Shown here in pieces: positions 33,865-45,446 of a stretch of DNA of 64,000 nucleotides. Source of the stretch: Galerina marginata. Lineage: Eukaryota > Basidiomycota > Agaricomycetes > Agaricales > Galerinaceae. The notes beneath the pieces were generated by a model. The model was not told the origin of the DNA and did not search any database. It saw nothing but the letters and a program-made list of their open reading frames with translations. How positions within the stretch are numbered: the stretch's first letter is position 1; each line of letters starts with the position of its first letter. The translations under genes and the position numbers were made by a program. The DNA is taken from positions 620,001 to 684,000 of the forward strand of contig JAECYW010000019.1 of the NCBI GenBank assembly GCA_023014335.1. Direction: 5' to 3'.

Positions 33865-35748
33865 CTATGTCGATCCTCTAAACTCAATGCCAGCAGATGT
33901 CGTAAACATAATCCAAGTGCCGAATATCGTGACAGCAGAAAGGACAAAAAATACTTTCCCGCGTTGCCTTTCAGCTGGAGTAGCAATCATTTCAGGAGGA
34001 ATAAATGAGCGCGACGGCCGTGCATAATCCCTAGGGTGAAGCTCCAGCATTTCCTCGGGCTCGTGCTCTGGCGATTCCTCGTTTGCTGCAAGTGCTTCAT
34101 ATTCCGGGCCTTCGGGAAGCTGCTTCAGCAGCCGACGCCGATGAGCTTCGTCAAATATCATCATGGCGTATACGCCGATGAACTGGCAAACGTTCAAAGC
34201 AAAGAAGACGTTCAAGACCTTCTGAATGGCGGAGGCTGAGGTCCGGGATTTAGTATCAAGAACCAGGCCAGCAAGGGTTTGCATTATCGTTGATCCAGAC
34301 GACTCGATCTGCGGGAGTCTTAGTGAAGGATTCCATTGAACGGCAAAAGGGTACTGGCGTACACTTTTATGTGCGCCTAACGCTGTCGAAACGTAAGGCA
34401 GCGGTACGAGATGAGGAACAATTATGACGAGGAGAACTATCCAATTATTAGCCTTGCATTCAATATCAACGACCCTTTGAGACTAACGGGGTGAAAATCC
34501 AATTCCAAGTCCAAATGAGAGCATTGCGGGAAGCGGAGTGCCGGTCAATGTCGGAGGTAGAGCAAGCCATGCATAGCACATTAATGTAAGGACCGAAGAA
34601 AGCAGAAGGAGTTTATGGACAATCGACCGTTTCTTGATAGTGTCGGTAATGTACCCGCACTGTTATTGGAAGGATTTAGTAAAACAGTTAATAGTGACGA
34701 TCACAAAAATCCAGACAATAGGATATAAAAACATGCTGCCTGCTAACAAGATGGAAGATTCTTCGGCTGCTCTGCCTTCCGATAGATTATATCGTTTCTC
34801 AATGATATTCCTTATTAAGTGTGAGTTGGCGAGAATCAAGGCCAATGCAGGGCACTCACGGGGCGAGATGAGGAAAGGGTGTCCATATAAATCCACAAAA
34901 CACATTGATGGCTATGTAGAGCCAAAATATATCTCCCATATTCAACAAATCTCCAATTCGGACCCTCCTTTTGGCTGTGACTTTATGTAACGCCGCTTCT
35001 CCAGACCCACTCCCAAAATCCTCGGCCTCCACGCCTATTTCGTTCGCAATCCATTTGTCGTACCACAGGTAAAAGAGGTTGACGACGAAAGAAAATCCAG
35101 CCAGGAAGGTTGAAACGACGAAAGGTGCATGTGGATTCCACTGCGATAGGGGAAAGGATATCCGTGCCGAGACGAATGAAGCAATTTTACCTGCGACAAG
35201 ACCAAGCGCGAGTGATAAGCCTAATCCGTGGTCCTTAAAATACCGAACTATGATAGTCTCTTGTACGACGGAGAGAGGAGAAATACCAAGGCCGAAGATG
35301 AACATCCCAAACACCATTGTTTTGACTGAACCAGAGAGATCGCCCAGAAGTAAAATCAATTGACCGGCCAAGATGATAGATGTTGCAATTATACTGCTCA
35401 AGGCCGTTCCAAGCCTTGCAGTGAAGAGCCCACCAACTGTATACAAAAATTGGTAAGTGAGGTCAAGGAGTCAAGGTTATATTTGACCAACCCAAAGGTG
35501 TCCAGGTGCTATTGAGCGCAAAAGCTGCAATTAGCAAGCCAAACTGTGCGTTGGAAGTTCCCTTTTCTCTAGATAATTGAGACTTCAAAGGTCCAAGAGT
35601 GTTTTGCCCGCTGTAGGGACGGTATCAATCTCTAAAGAAGTCGATTTCGGACAATAACTTACAAGTGACTTCCGATGCTCAACGAACAGGCACATACTAA
35701 GGCCAGTCCTCTCAAGAGGGCCACCTTTCTCCTTGCAGTTATGGCCAT
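33865..35748 (-). CDS. MFS transporter, MFSD1-like
   Basis: The start Met precedes AITARRKVALLRG at 35748, with an in-frame stop just upstream. Pieces in order are GLALVCACSLSIGSHF (TM 1), QNTLGPLKSQL, FGLLIAAFALNSTWTPLG, GGLFTARLGTALSSI, MVFGMFIFGLGISPL, FKDHGLGLSLALGL, then a long TM pair, a cytoplasmic loop rich in Gly/Glu, IFWLYIAINVFCGF, CGYITDTIKKR, LPAMLSFGLGIGFSP and a C-terminal pair ending VFFVLSAVTIFGTW. The layout and motifs resemble MFSD1, a lysosomal dipeptide exporter in animals, so a vacuolar transporter is a reasonable guess. The exact substrate is not known. Confidence 0.75.
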
Positions 35749-36855
35749 AACTGCTGTCTATGTCCTATCCTTCGATAGGTTGGGTATGAGCAGGAGATAC
35801 ACTGTCATGAAGCGAAAACGACGATGTCGGAGCTCATCAGGCTGTGTTCTCAGTTTTGTTCACAGGGTTCCTGTATTTGCACTCTGTTTGTTCGGCACCC
35901 TAAAAGCGTAGTCAACTCCATTCCAACTCCATTCAGTTACCTGATACGGACCGCGCTGATTACAACTCATCCATCTATCTATTTGACTTGAACCTGCTTG
36001 CTCATCATGATGCTACTTTCTCGAACACCCTGCAACAGTCTGAGGCTCTGTTTTTCAGGAAAAGCCAGGCATCTATGTACTGGGAAAAGGTTTTGATATC
36101 TCAATGATATCTTGGACTTTGCTCTACCTCGAGCTCGCACTGATCGGCCACTGTCAAAATTCAAAAAGCCAAGGAGATATCACGAGAAAAAAAAATCCAA
36201 ACATCCATCTATAAGCGCCAACCTCTAAGTCAGATCAAGTAAGTTTACCGAAGCTACACTAAATCTGATTTTCTAGGAAAGGTCGTACTTGCCTACTCGC
36301 TGACGTGCACAGGCGTCTATTTTGGTTGTCCCCTTGTATTTTAAGAAACAAAACGAGGCTGTTATCTATCTCCAGTGTGGGTAACAGGATACGATTATAG
36401 GTACAGAAAAAGAGAAGAATGGGAGTTCGACCCATGAGGTGATAAAACGTTTGAAGCAGGGCAGAATATTACGTGAAGGAATTCGGGCAAGCTGAGGAAG
36501 ATAAAGGGGAGAACGGGGAGAACGTTGGTGAGTCCTGAACACGAAATATGATCAAAATGGTGTCCGCAAAGTTTTAAGATCTTTTTTCTTACGCAAAGAA
36601 TGAAATCAACCGAGTAGACGTCGATCAAGTCATGCCAATATCCGATTAGCCATCGATATCGACTGCCTCAAATTTAGACCCTCGACATGCTGAAAATCTA
36701 GTGGGCTTTGACGTCGGATAGACCGTTTTAACTTGTATTTCTCCAGATTTCTCCGAGGCGTGTCTTTCCAAACGGGTGGGCTGCAGATCGCTATATAAGT
36801 GGCCTAAAGGCTGCTGCATTCTGGGCAATCAGTGCCCAATCTCCCACTACTCAAT
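35749..36855. other. Intergenic, 1.1 kb
   Basis: It separates two divergent genes. Nothing recognisable apart from the TATA box near its right end. Confidence 0.5.
36792..36798 (+). promoter_or_regulatory. TATA box of the seven-TM gene
   Basis: TATATAA lies 58 nt before the ATG at 36856. Confidence 0.5.
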
Positions 36856-38051
36856 ATGACGCAAGCTGACTTGGACTTGGCAAGCCTCGCTACTGATCCT
36901 GCAACGCTCCCAGTTCCCGACCTAAAAATCGCCTTTCTCATGGTCACTGCTTTATGCTCCGGAATGTCTATCATAACATGTGGATTCGTGGTCATAACGT
37001 GAAGCTGGATCTCCTCCCGTCATATCTCCAGTCTTTGATTAATAAAATCGTAGACAAGGTCTATCGCTCAAGCTATACCTTGATCGCGAACGCCAGCGAT
37101 TTCTAGCTTTTGTCAGCTTGTTAGCGGCTATATTCGGGTTGGTTAGTTGCGGTTTGGAACTTAGTGACCACCAAAAATCTATCGGCCAATCCACCGCTTC
37201 GTTCTTCTTTAATTGGTTGGTGCAGGTAAATTCCTCAGTCCGGGAAATCACAAAATACTCACTTGTATTCCTTTTCAAGCTAGGGCTTGCTGGAATCGCA
37301 CACAACGGTGTCATCAGACTCCTGACAGCTCGAGCGCTTACACCGGCTCCTGAATTGATTACGCGCGCCTCAAAGTTATGCTGCGTGTTCTATTTGCTGA
37401 CGCTGCCGGTAATGACACCCACCTTCATTTCGCTGACACAGCCCTCGCGTTCGTCCGTAAAAATGGTGGCACGCGATATGAATATTGCATTGGTCTGCCT
37501 CATTGAAGCTTTGGCGACCACTGCGGATGTCACACTTCTGTGGAGATTCACCACTTACAAAAAACAAGGTCACCCTACGAGAAAAAAGATGATCCAGGAC
37601 ATGTGGATCGTTTATGTTTTCATTTGGTTGACAATAGGCGTTGACATATTTGCCAAGGTGAACAGCATTTTCTTTCCTATCGTAAAATCGATGTCTAAGC
37701 GGTAATGAAAACTTTTTCCAGATCCTCCGCAATAAAACTGACCAGCTTATTGCAGATCTTCCAATCACCAACCTGACATTGACTTTACGTGTAATCGCTG
37801 CACTGATGTACGGTTCGACACTGAGAAATACGCAAGACATTTACTCCTTGCATACTGGCGCTTTCGGACACTCGCTCTCTAAAAGTCTGCCAGTAAACGC
37901 GAGAATGTCAGGTACTTCGCAAACGTTCACTGCTGAGACTGGGAGAAGGAGTCAGTATAGGATTAATAACAATTTAGTTAACGGAGAAACACCTTTGGAC
38001 CAAGGCCACGACTCATTCGTTTTGAAACCAAAAGCTTTGGACTCCGTCTAA
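36856..38051 (+). CDS. Fungal seven-TM integral membrane protein, orphan
   Basis: Three exons (36856-36998, 37054-37657, 37722-38051) encode 358 residues. About seven hydrophobic segments are seen: IAFLMVTALCSGMSIITCG, FLAFVSLLAAIFGLVSCGLE, YSLVFLFKLGLAGIAHNGVI, CCVFYLLTLPVMTPTFISL, IALVCLIEALATTADVTLL, MWIVYVFIWLTIGVDIFA and LTLRVIAALMYGSTL. A hydrophilic Ser/Asn-rich tail of about 60 residues follows. This resembles the many agaricomycete seven-TM orphans (DUF6534-like), but I cannot place it in a specific family. A receptor-like role is only a guess from topology. Confidence 0.65.
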
Positions 38052-38229
38052 TAGAGTTGTCGAGTAGAATCTGTACTTAGAGTAGAATATATTCCTCTGG
38101 GTAATAACCCGCCTTATAGAGATCCATGCTTTTCTATTTAAAAATCTCATCCTTGCCGACATAATTGTTGCATGGACCATAAAATACACAAACGGGTATC
38201 TTTGGCGATATAGATACATGACGAGGTCA

Positions 38230-39176
38230 CTACAAATTAAACCTAATCAATATACAGAGGACATTCATACGAGGAAGCTGACTTACAAGGGCCGCCTTGA
38301 AAGCTTCAAGGCACTGAAATATGATACGACGATTTACCAATGGACGCATACCCTCAGACATCAAGTCCTGCATGTCTCCCGCAGATGGAATATATCTCTC
38401 GATAACGGTTGCTTCAGCTGGAAACGTACCACTTCCGACAGCATCGACGAGCGCAGTCGTGACAGGAATGTGGTAAAAGATCGGGGCGGTTCCAAGCAAG
38501 GCAATGCCAGCCATGACTTTCGAGGTCAATAAAGGATGACCAGCGTTTGTGCGTCGAACGTTATTCTCATGAAAGGCGGCAATCGCCTTTGCAACAAGTG
38601 GTGGTAGGGGGAAATTACTAGATGAGGACTGCTGTCCGATTTATCATTAGCTGTGAACAAATTCCCTGCGAATCAAGGGCAGCTCACCTTGGCTTCCACC
38701 AAGAGAAGGTAGTCACCCGAATGATCCAACACGGAGACGTCAATTTTAGCACTGACTTGCCGTCCAGACATTGAAAAGGGGATCCGCCTCCTCGTCACGA
38801 TGAGGTGGGCTACGTCGTTGTAGTGCAAGAGACGGAGAAGGTGGCTAGCAAAGTCGTTCATGGAAGATTCAGAGTCTTCCTCCTCTGCGTGCCCCATATA
38901 CTCAAAGAATAGTCGATCGTCCGTGTCAAGTGGTCCATTCGGCTCCTCCAAATTGTTGAGGATAGTTTGAGACACAGGGGCTGGTGGAAGTTCGGGACTA
39001 CCAAAGAACTGGGTGGTGTTGGCAGTGACAGCTTCGATGTTAAACGCGAGGAGGTCATTTTCTGTCCAATGGCTGGCCGACTTGGCAGATCGTATGAGGT
39101 CTGCCATAAGTATGACAAGTCTCTTAATAAGGTGTGCACTCTGTCTAAGAGTCGACGCGAAAAGAATGCTTGTCAC
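38230..39176 (-). CDS. PD-(D/E)XK-like agaricomycete protein, start codon uncertain
   Basis: Two exons (39176-38688 and about 38631-38230) give about 300 residues. The family is a common uncharacterised agaricomycete one: SASHWTENDLLAFNIE near the start, FFGSPELPP, the segment SAKIDVSVLDHSGDYLLLV followed by EAK, then IALLGTAPIFYHIPVT and NRRIIFQCLEAFK near the end. The Asp of KIDV and the E-x-K of VEAK fit the spacing of a PD-(D/E)XK nuclease-type fold; this is my inference. The expected ATG is GTG within CACGTG. The first ATG in frame would start at residue 24, or an upstream exon is needed. An optional final splice at GTAAGT would end it at AFKAAL (about 38217). Confidence 0.6.
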
Positions 39177-39974
39177 GTGAAAATACGAAACAGGCGCCCA
39201 TTAGCCTTTCTCGTGTCGAGTGTCAAAACCGGGAAAATTTGCCAATATCAGACGCCTTCGGTGCCGCTTATAAAATGGACGAGCCTGAAGATAAAAGAAA
39301 CGCACAGAGGGGAAAAAAATGCTGACCTTGACTCTTCAAGTTCGATGACCAGGAGTAATCTGGAGGAGAGGTAAAACATATTGAAACAGAAAACTAAACT
39401 TAAATGTGAACCATTAAAGCTTTCTTGAGTGGAAAGTAGGTACAAGACCGAATGCAATGCCTTCCTGGCGCTTTCAGACGATCTTTAAATGTCAGTTAAC
39501 CAGTCTGACTTGGTGTATCCGTTGGTGACAACCAGTATGGTGATTTTGAAACCAAGAGGGTGACCCCCACCCGATGTTCGCAAAGGAAATGTCCCAAACA
39601 TTCACTGATCATGAGTAAAACCTGAACATACAACACCTTGCCAACTTCTCTTGAGCGAGAAAATCATGCAAAGAGTCGTTTATAGGGATGAAGATACTAG
39701 TCGAGTTCCAGCACAATTTTATACTGTTTCTATCAGACGAACCGTGGTATACATATAGGGCCGAGATCAATAATCCACGACACCTAACAATTGTCTATAA
39801 AAAAACGCCGTCAAATAAAGAAAGACGCTTAGGAACGGCACTAGGAAACATACAGAAGTCGAATCTCGGATATCAAGCGAATAATTTCGTGAATGAGTTG
39901 GCCTGCCATATCTAGATATATGGGGGACCCAGGGCTAGAATAAACATAATGAGGTCAAGACATGATCGCGAAAT
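39177..39974. other. Intergenic
   Basis: No recognisable gene. Open frames here are short and lack family signatures. Confidence 0.5.
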
Positions 39975-41491
39975 TCAGAGGCAAACGGTTTTCGTACTTT
40001 TTCTGAATACTCCCAAGGTGAATTCTACTACCAGTAGCAGAACACCGCCTCCTGGGGCCAGCCGAAGGACCTTGGGTACGAATCCCTTATAAAGGGCCGC
40101 TAATCCCTCCTCGCGAGCGATGGTAGCAATGGCAGGATATGTCCAGTTATATTTTGGCGCGACGCCTGGTACCCTTTCCGCTCCTTGAATGCGGGACTTC
40201 ACGACCTAAGAAAGAGATCTAGAATGGATTTATTGATGGAGTAGAGGTTTCTTACATCGAATCTAATCGAGCGTTAAAGGATAAGCGTGGTGACTGAAGG
40301 ACGCGAAGGACACTTACGGTGTGTTTATAACAGTGCCAGCAAATCCACCTATTGAGCCTGAGATAAAGTTGTTCAGCAGTTCCGCTTGTGGGGTCTGAAA
40401 AGAGTTAAGAACGAGAAATCAGTCGAGGACAGCTTTATAAATACCTCAGGTTTCGGTAGGAGAGCTTTGACTTGGTAAATTGAGCCAAAGTATCCACCAT
40501 TCCACCAGACGTGCCTCCGGAGGTGGTTAGGCCGAGGTTTCACAGAAGGAAAGAATGGCGGTACCTCCAAAATGTCGATTCCATGCCTGCATAAAGACCG
40601 AGAAGACCCTCTTTTTGAACGACTTGTTTGACAACGTCTATTGGTCCTTTGTAGGTGCTCTTCTTATCTTGTAGTCTAAGAAATAAGGAAGCCTTCAAAA
40701 TACTACAACAAATTCACTCACTTGATCTTCACAAGTTCGAAGGGTACCACGACGAAGCTTTCCTAAACGGAAAGATTAGTGCGGAAAGGCAAAAACAACA
40801 ACGCTCGGTTTTACCGTGGCTCCTGCACTGCAGCCAGTCAAAACAGAGAGCTGCTGTGTCATTTTCGACTCTCCGGTAAGACCCAGATAAGTTTTCCCCC
40901 AGAAATCATTGGCAGCACTGGTTTAGGGACTTGGTCAGTGTGAATGTAGAAGATCGAAGTTACTAACAATTTTACTGCACGCTTTGGAGCCTCAAGCATC
41001 AAAGGCGGAACGAGACCTTAAAAGCCGTCAGTACCTTGTCGGTGTGAAATGCCATAACTTTACCTCGATACAGTCGGCCAAAACTGTTGGGATTAATTAG
41101 AACACAATGGCACAGAGATGCAATTTCGCGCATACCCCTCTTCCTTCACAATACCTTTGAAGGTACCCACCAGCCCAAGTTTTGACTTTCCTGTCTCCAG
41201 CTGCATACGCGTCTTGACCTTGAATCCGACGTGATTTCAATGAACTGATAAGGGCTAAGGAGTAAATGGACATACGACATCTAAGTTGAATGCGTCTCAG
41301 TCAACTGCTGAACGGTACAGGAAGATTCAAGCATACCAAGTGGGTAGAACGTCAATATCTCTGAAATGCCAGCTATCGCACCCGCTGCAAAATTTGCGAC
41401 AAACGGAAGGGCTGGAAACAATGACTGAGCGAGAGCACACGACGCGAATTGTTCAATGTAACTCACGCTTTGGCTTGTGATCGGAGGACAT
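39975..41491 (-). CDS. ODC1: Mitochondrial 2-oxodicarboxylate carrier (SLC25A21/Odc)
   Basis: An intron-dense minus-strand gene starting MSSDHKPK at 41491. The three carrier repeats show PLDVVKTR, PFELVKIK and PFDVVKSR signatures, with six TM helices. The segments ESFVVVPFELVKIKLQD, STFWRHVWWNGGYFG and APGGGVLLLVVEFTL are typical of the yeast Odc1/Odc2 transporters, which exchange 2-oxoadipate and 2-oxoglutarate across the inner mitochondrial membrane in lysine and glutamate metabolism. Exons as small as 5 nt (41276-41280), 7 nt (40256-40262) and 20 nt (41064-41083) are required to keep the reading frame and the signatures. All use GT-AG introns of 50-57 nt where measured. Confidence 0.88.
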
Positions 41492-41937
41492 TTCTGCGAT
41501 GCAAGGAGCTCACTGGGATTGTCCACGAAAAAAAAGGTAGGAGACGAGAGTAAAGGGACAAGGAGGTTAGGACGCCGCACCGTTCCTCCCGCACGTTGAC
41601 CGCACGCGGACGGATCTGTGGGCAAACGGATTTAACGTTTAAGCGGATTATGTCGGAATTATCATAAAACGTGATCAACTGTCGCCGGATTTACCGGCCG
41701 AGTGCCGGGACATTCATTTAATTCAATGATCGACTTGAACGCGAGTCGCGACTCGACTCCTGCCATCTTGTCCCGGGCAGTAAAATCAAAAACGAAGAAC
41801 TAGAGCTACGCAGAACTATCAGAATTATTTACTGGTGGTTAATACGCAGTGGCCTGTCTGACAGTAGCGACAAAGTCAAGTATTCGAAGCTGATACAACA
41901 TATACACATTGACTTGTTCTTTCCATTTTTAACAGCG
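41492..41937. other. Intergenic
   Basis: Separates the carrier gene and the questin-oxidase-like gene on the same strand. Nothing was recognised. Confidence 0.5.
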
Positions 41938-44410
41938 TCAATCCCCTGATTCCCAAGCAGCGTCCCACCCAAGGGCACTTCGATCCCAGTCACCTTTTCG
42001 CCCGTAACTGACCCATCCCAGTGTGTCCATCAAAATCCCAGCCGCCCTTACGAAGATCGTACCATCAACTTCCGCCATTCCGATGTGCGTCTCATCGGCG
42101 CTCTTCCCTCCTTCTTGGGTTGAGGATGAACTGTAAGAGCCAACCACCTCCCCAGCCGGTGTAGCGCCAAAGTGCTGTGCCCCAAAAATGAGAGTTCGCA
42201 TGGCTTTGATTATATGTGAGTCGGGATGATACAGCACCCCTTCAATCATAGCCGGCCAGGGATTATAGTCGACATCATCTTCAGGGGCACCCAAAGATGA
42301 TTTCCCTGCCTTTGGGCGGCTGACATCGTCCAAGGGTGGCGTGGGACGTCGGTGTACGACATCAACAGCTCCGGGTTAATCCTCGGGCGACCCCTGGATA
42401 GAACGACCAAGATCAAGACTGGAATATAAGCGCGTATGAGGGCAGCCTTGTGATGCGACTTCTTCAATATCCCACAAATTGGGCGGAGGAACAGCGAGGA
42501 AGTTAGAAGATGCATTAGGAGGAAGTCTAGACGCGGCTTTCTGCCTTTCTTTCCCGTTGCAAAAGTGAGCAGGGTAGCAAGCCAGATGCATTCCTCGGTC
42601 TTTTGGGCAATCTCTCTGTCGGTGATGGCGTCGTCAACATAGTATTTTGCACAGATCCTTTCAATCTCTTTAGCGCCACCATTAGCGAGAGCGTTTTTCA
42701 TCCGCGCGTTGATCCAGGCTTTGGGCTGGTATGGCATGGGAGGCTTGAGAATTTCAGAGTCGTACACCTCTCGAAGCAGCTCAAGAAGGGTGACAGTTTG
42801 CGGAGGTGCAAAATTTTCAACATTGAAGACCGTCCCTTGTAACTAGGTGTCGTCTTGCGCCGACCCACCACCTTGCTTCAACCATATACACAAACAAAGA
42901 CGTTTATTAGACAAAAATCAGTTGTTGTTGGGTTCACAGTTAAGGACATATCACGGAGGAAAAGGCAACTTCGGGATACCTTTTCGTTTCTACTGTGCTC
43001 CTCAATTATGTAGTACCTAAAGGAATTAGAGATTTCAAGAGTGATGGACAACTCGGCCTGTTCCCTTTTTCGATCCTGATGCCAATTACCATCCATTATT
43101 ATCTATTATCTTGTCATTGTCAGTTACCTGGCCAAAGTACACAAAGGTGTAGACCTGTAGTAGTACGTGGAGTACGACACACTTTCGATAGCCTGTTAAA
43201 CTTGCAGCTCTCGTCTGAGTCTCCGAGATCGGCAATGGGTTTCATTGAGCTTGAGGACGTGCGCGACCGTGGCGCTGGTGGTTGGTGATCGTTACGGATG
43301 TGCATGACCGTGGTGTTGGCGCTTGGTGAGTGCTTTATTTAATTATGAGTGTGTAGATTAGTTAGTTGGTAACATTGGGATTTCGAGGAACGGTAGACAG
43401 GTAGAAAAAATAACATGTACAAAGCCATCAATGATGGCAACATTTAGATTTCAAGGAACGGGGGATGGGTAGAAAAAATAACAAGTGCAAACATGGCGTA
43501 GTGTTGGACTTAAAACACGGACAAAGATGATCATGATGGCAACATTGGACCTTCCTTAAACGTGAATTTAGGGGGGGTGAGGGACCTTGCTTTCAGCAAG
43601 GTGAAGGTGCGTGTACCGCTGCCTGTGCTAAACCTGGTTTTGCAAGGAAGCGGTCAGTATGCTGAAGAAAAGTTCAAGCTAGACCAACCAGTAGCGATGA
43701 TCGTGTCATTTCCAAACTCTGCACCGTACTGCACTTAAGATTAGATACGTAAGATATGTCATTATAGTGCTTACACCAATCTGTATGAACGGATGGACTC
43801 TAGAGTCCAAAGTCAAGCCGAGAGCTTGTGCATTAAAGGTCGGATGAAAGGACTTACGCGCCGCTCATAACTCGGACGAGCATGTTGACTCCATTTTCGT
43901 TGGCATTGTTTTCAAAAACATATTTTTCGAGAGCTGCAGACGCTCCTAGTGCCTGGACCTCGCTGGAGAAGAATGTTATGAAAGCACTGTAGGCACTGTG
44001 GACGGATCAATACCGAGCACTTCAATGTAAGGTTCAAGAATTACCTTGGAGTTCCTAGATATTGTACCCAATTCTTCTTGTCGATGACGATATTCACGCT
44101 TTTCCCTTCAACCACCCTGGGTCGTTGAATTTGAGCTTCATTTTGGTATATTTTCTCCAAAATACCGACAGACGCGCCAAGATCATACGCCGCCAGCATA
44201 CTTTAACGGTAATTCAATGCGAGCAGACGCAGTAAAAATTCGAGGTTACTGGTGGCCCAAATGGTTGTGGAACCCCGTACCACGAAAGAAACAGTGGTGT
44301 ATTTCAGCATCTCTCAGTAATAGCTCTTCAGTCGCCTTTTTTGAGGCGTATGTGCTGCCTGGAAGGTTTAACTGCCCCTTTTTAGTTAATTTGTAGGATA
44401 GATGGGACAT
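41938..44410 (-). pseudogene. Questin-oxidase-like (DUF4243/AflY-type) gene, probably damaged
   Basis: Minus-strand pieces in order: LPGSTYASKKATEELLLRD, HHCFFRGTGFHNHLGHH (joined by a 44258-region intron to MLAAYDLGAS), a segment with AYSAFITFFSSEV, LHPFIQIGYGAEFGND, GLAQAAVHA, then about 700 nt later TVFNVENFAPPQTVTLLELL, EECIWLATLLTF, KPRLDFLLMHLLTSSLF, GRPRINPELLMSYT and finally EGVLYHPDSHIIKAMRTL with WDRSALGWDAAW. These match the questin oxidase family, Baeyer-Villiger-type oxidoreductases of fungal metabolism. Two defects appear: a one-base frameshift near 42334-42343 between MSYTDVPR and DDVSRPKAG, and a stop after AVHAPSPC before a 700-bp stretch with tandem repeats. An unannotated intron could explain the second, not the first. 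Confidence 0.65.
43371..43505. repeat. Two tandem ~68-bp repeats inside the questin-oxidase gap
   Basis: Copies begin AACATTGGGATTTCGAGG (43371) and AACATTTAGATTTCAAGG (43439), each with GTAGAAAAAATAACA downstream. A partial third start, AACATTGGAC, follows near 43538. They lie within the stretch that separates two coding parts of the gene. Confidence 0.85.
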
Positions 44411-44528
44411 GGGTTTGGTTGGTGGTAAAGAACAGGAGGAAAGAAATCTGTCACACAACGTGACCTCGTTGAGCGTCGCGTAAAATGAATTTACTGCAAC
44501 TCGGCCTCGGCGTCAACGTCGATGAGCT

Positions 44529-45040
44529 ATGGTGTACATCCACTCTTGGCAGGAGTTCCAGGATGCGGCGGAGGCATTGTACTCAAAATCTCCCAATAAT
44601 GTGAGTTTTATTGCTTCGAACGACCACAAGATGATCTGATAACGACGGTCTCTTGATCAGACTCGATACTGTGTGAAATGGAAATCATCGGAGGGGAAAT
44701 TGGTCTTGAAAATCACGGATAATACTACAGTGAGTGTTGGAAATGAATGGAATAACGACCTCTGCTAACCTCGATGGATTAGTGCATCAAGTTCAAAACG
44801 AACTCCTCCATCTTTCTCAATCGATTTGAGACTCTCAACTTATCCATCATGCAAAAAATGCAGAACCAGAGGCCTCGAGAAGAAACGCCGCAAGCTCCCG
44901 TTACGGTGACCCACGATTTGCAATCCCCTACTGAACACAGTCGCGCCAGTCCTCTACCTGCTCAATCCTCAAACACAATTCCGACGCAGACTCCATCAGC
45001 TGGCGGCGTGAAGAAGAAAAAACCGAAAAAGAAAAAGTGA
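44529..45040 (+). CDS. SRP9: Signal recognition particle 9 kDa protein
   Basis: Three exons (44529-44600, 44661-44729, 44783-45040) give 132 residues. The alpha/beta Alu-domain core is seen in the N-terminal part: MVYIHSWQEFQDAAEALY, RYCVKWKSSEGKLVLKITD and CIKFKTNSSIFLNRFETLN. The tail after residue ~80 is polar and ends in a Lys-rich KKKKPKKKK stretch, as in fungal homologues. SRP9 with SRP14 binds the Alu RNA domain of SRP and causes elongation arrest. It is divergent from the questin-oxidase-like gene with about 118 bp between the two ATG codons. Confidence 0.9.
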
Positions 45041-45446
45041 TTCTGGATGCAAGCAGGGAAGGATGCACTTGGTATTATCAACTTTATGTGGCTGGTGGGG
45101 TTGGCCATGCACGCGGAATTTGATAGAATTTCTGGTGAGTGTTTTTCTTGTATGTTCCCTGCAATAATTCTCATAGCAACTTGTCAGCTGTACGTTTAGA
45201 TATACTAAAACCATCTTCTGCACACTTTTTCTGCCTCTTATGACCGACTTCCATTGATCCTAAGGATCAGTTCCCGAAAGACCTCCTCTTAAATTTTAAT
45301 ATTGGTGTCTCAATCGAGTAATCCCTCACCAGCTTGAGACTCCGGGAATATCAAGAGACCAAATTGTCAGGCTTGTTATTTTGAACTTTTCTCGTCGGCG
45401 AGAAAGAACATTCGACCTTTCCTCCCTCGCCTTCCGATTCCCGGCG

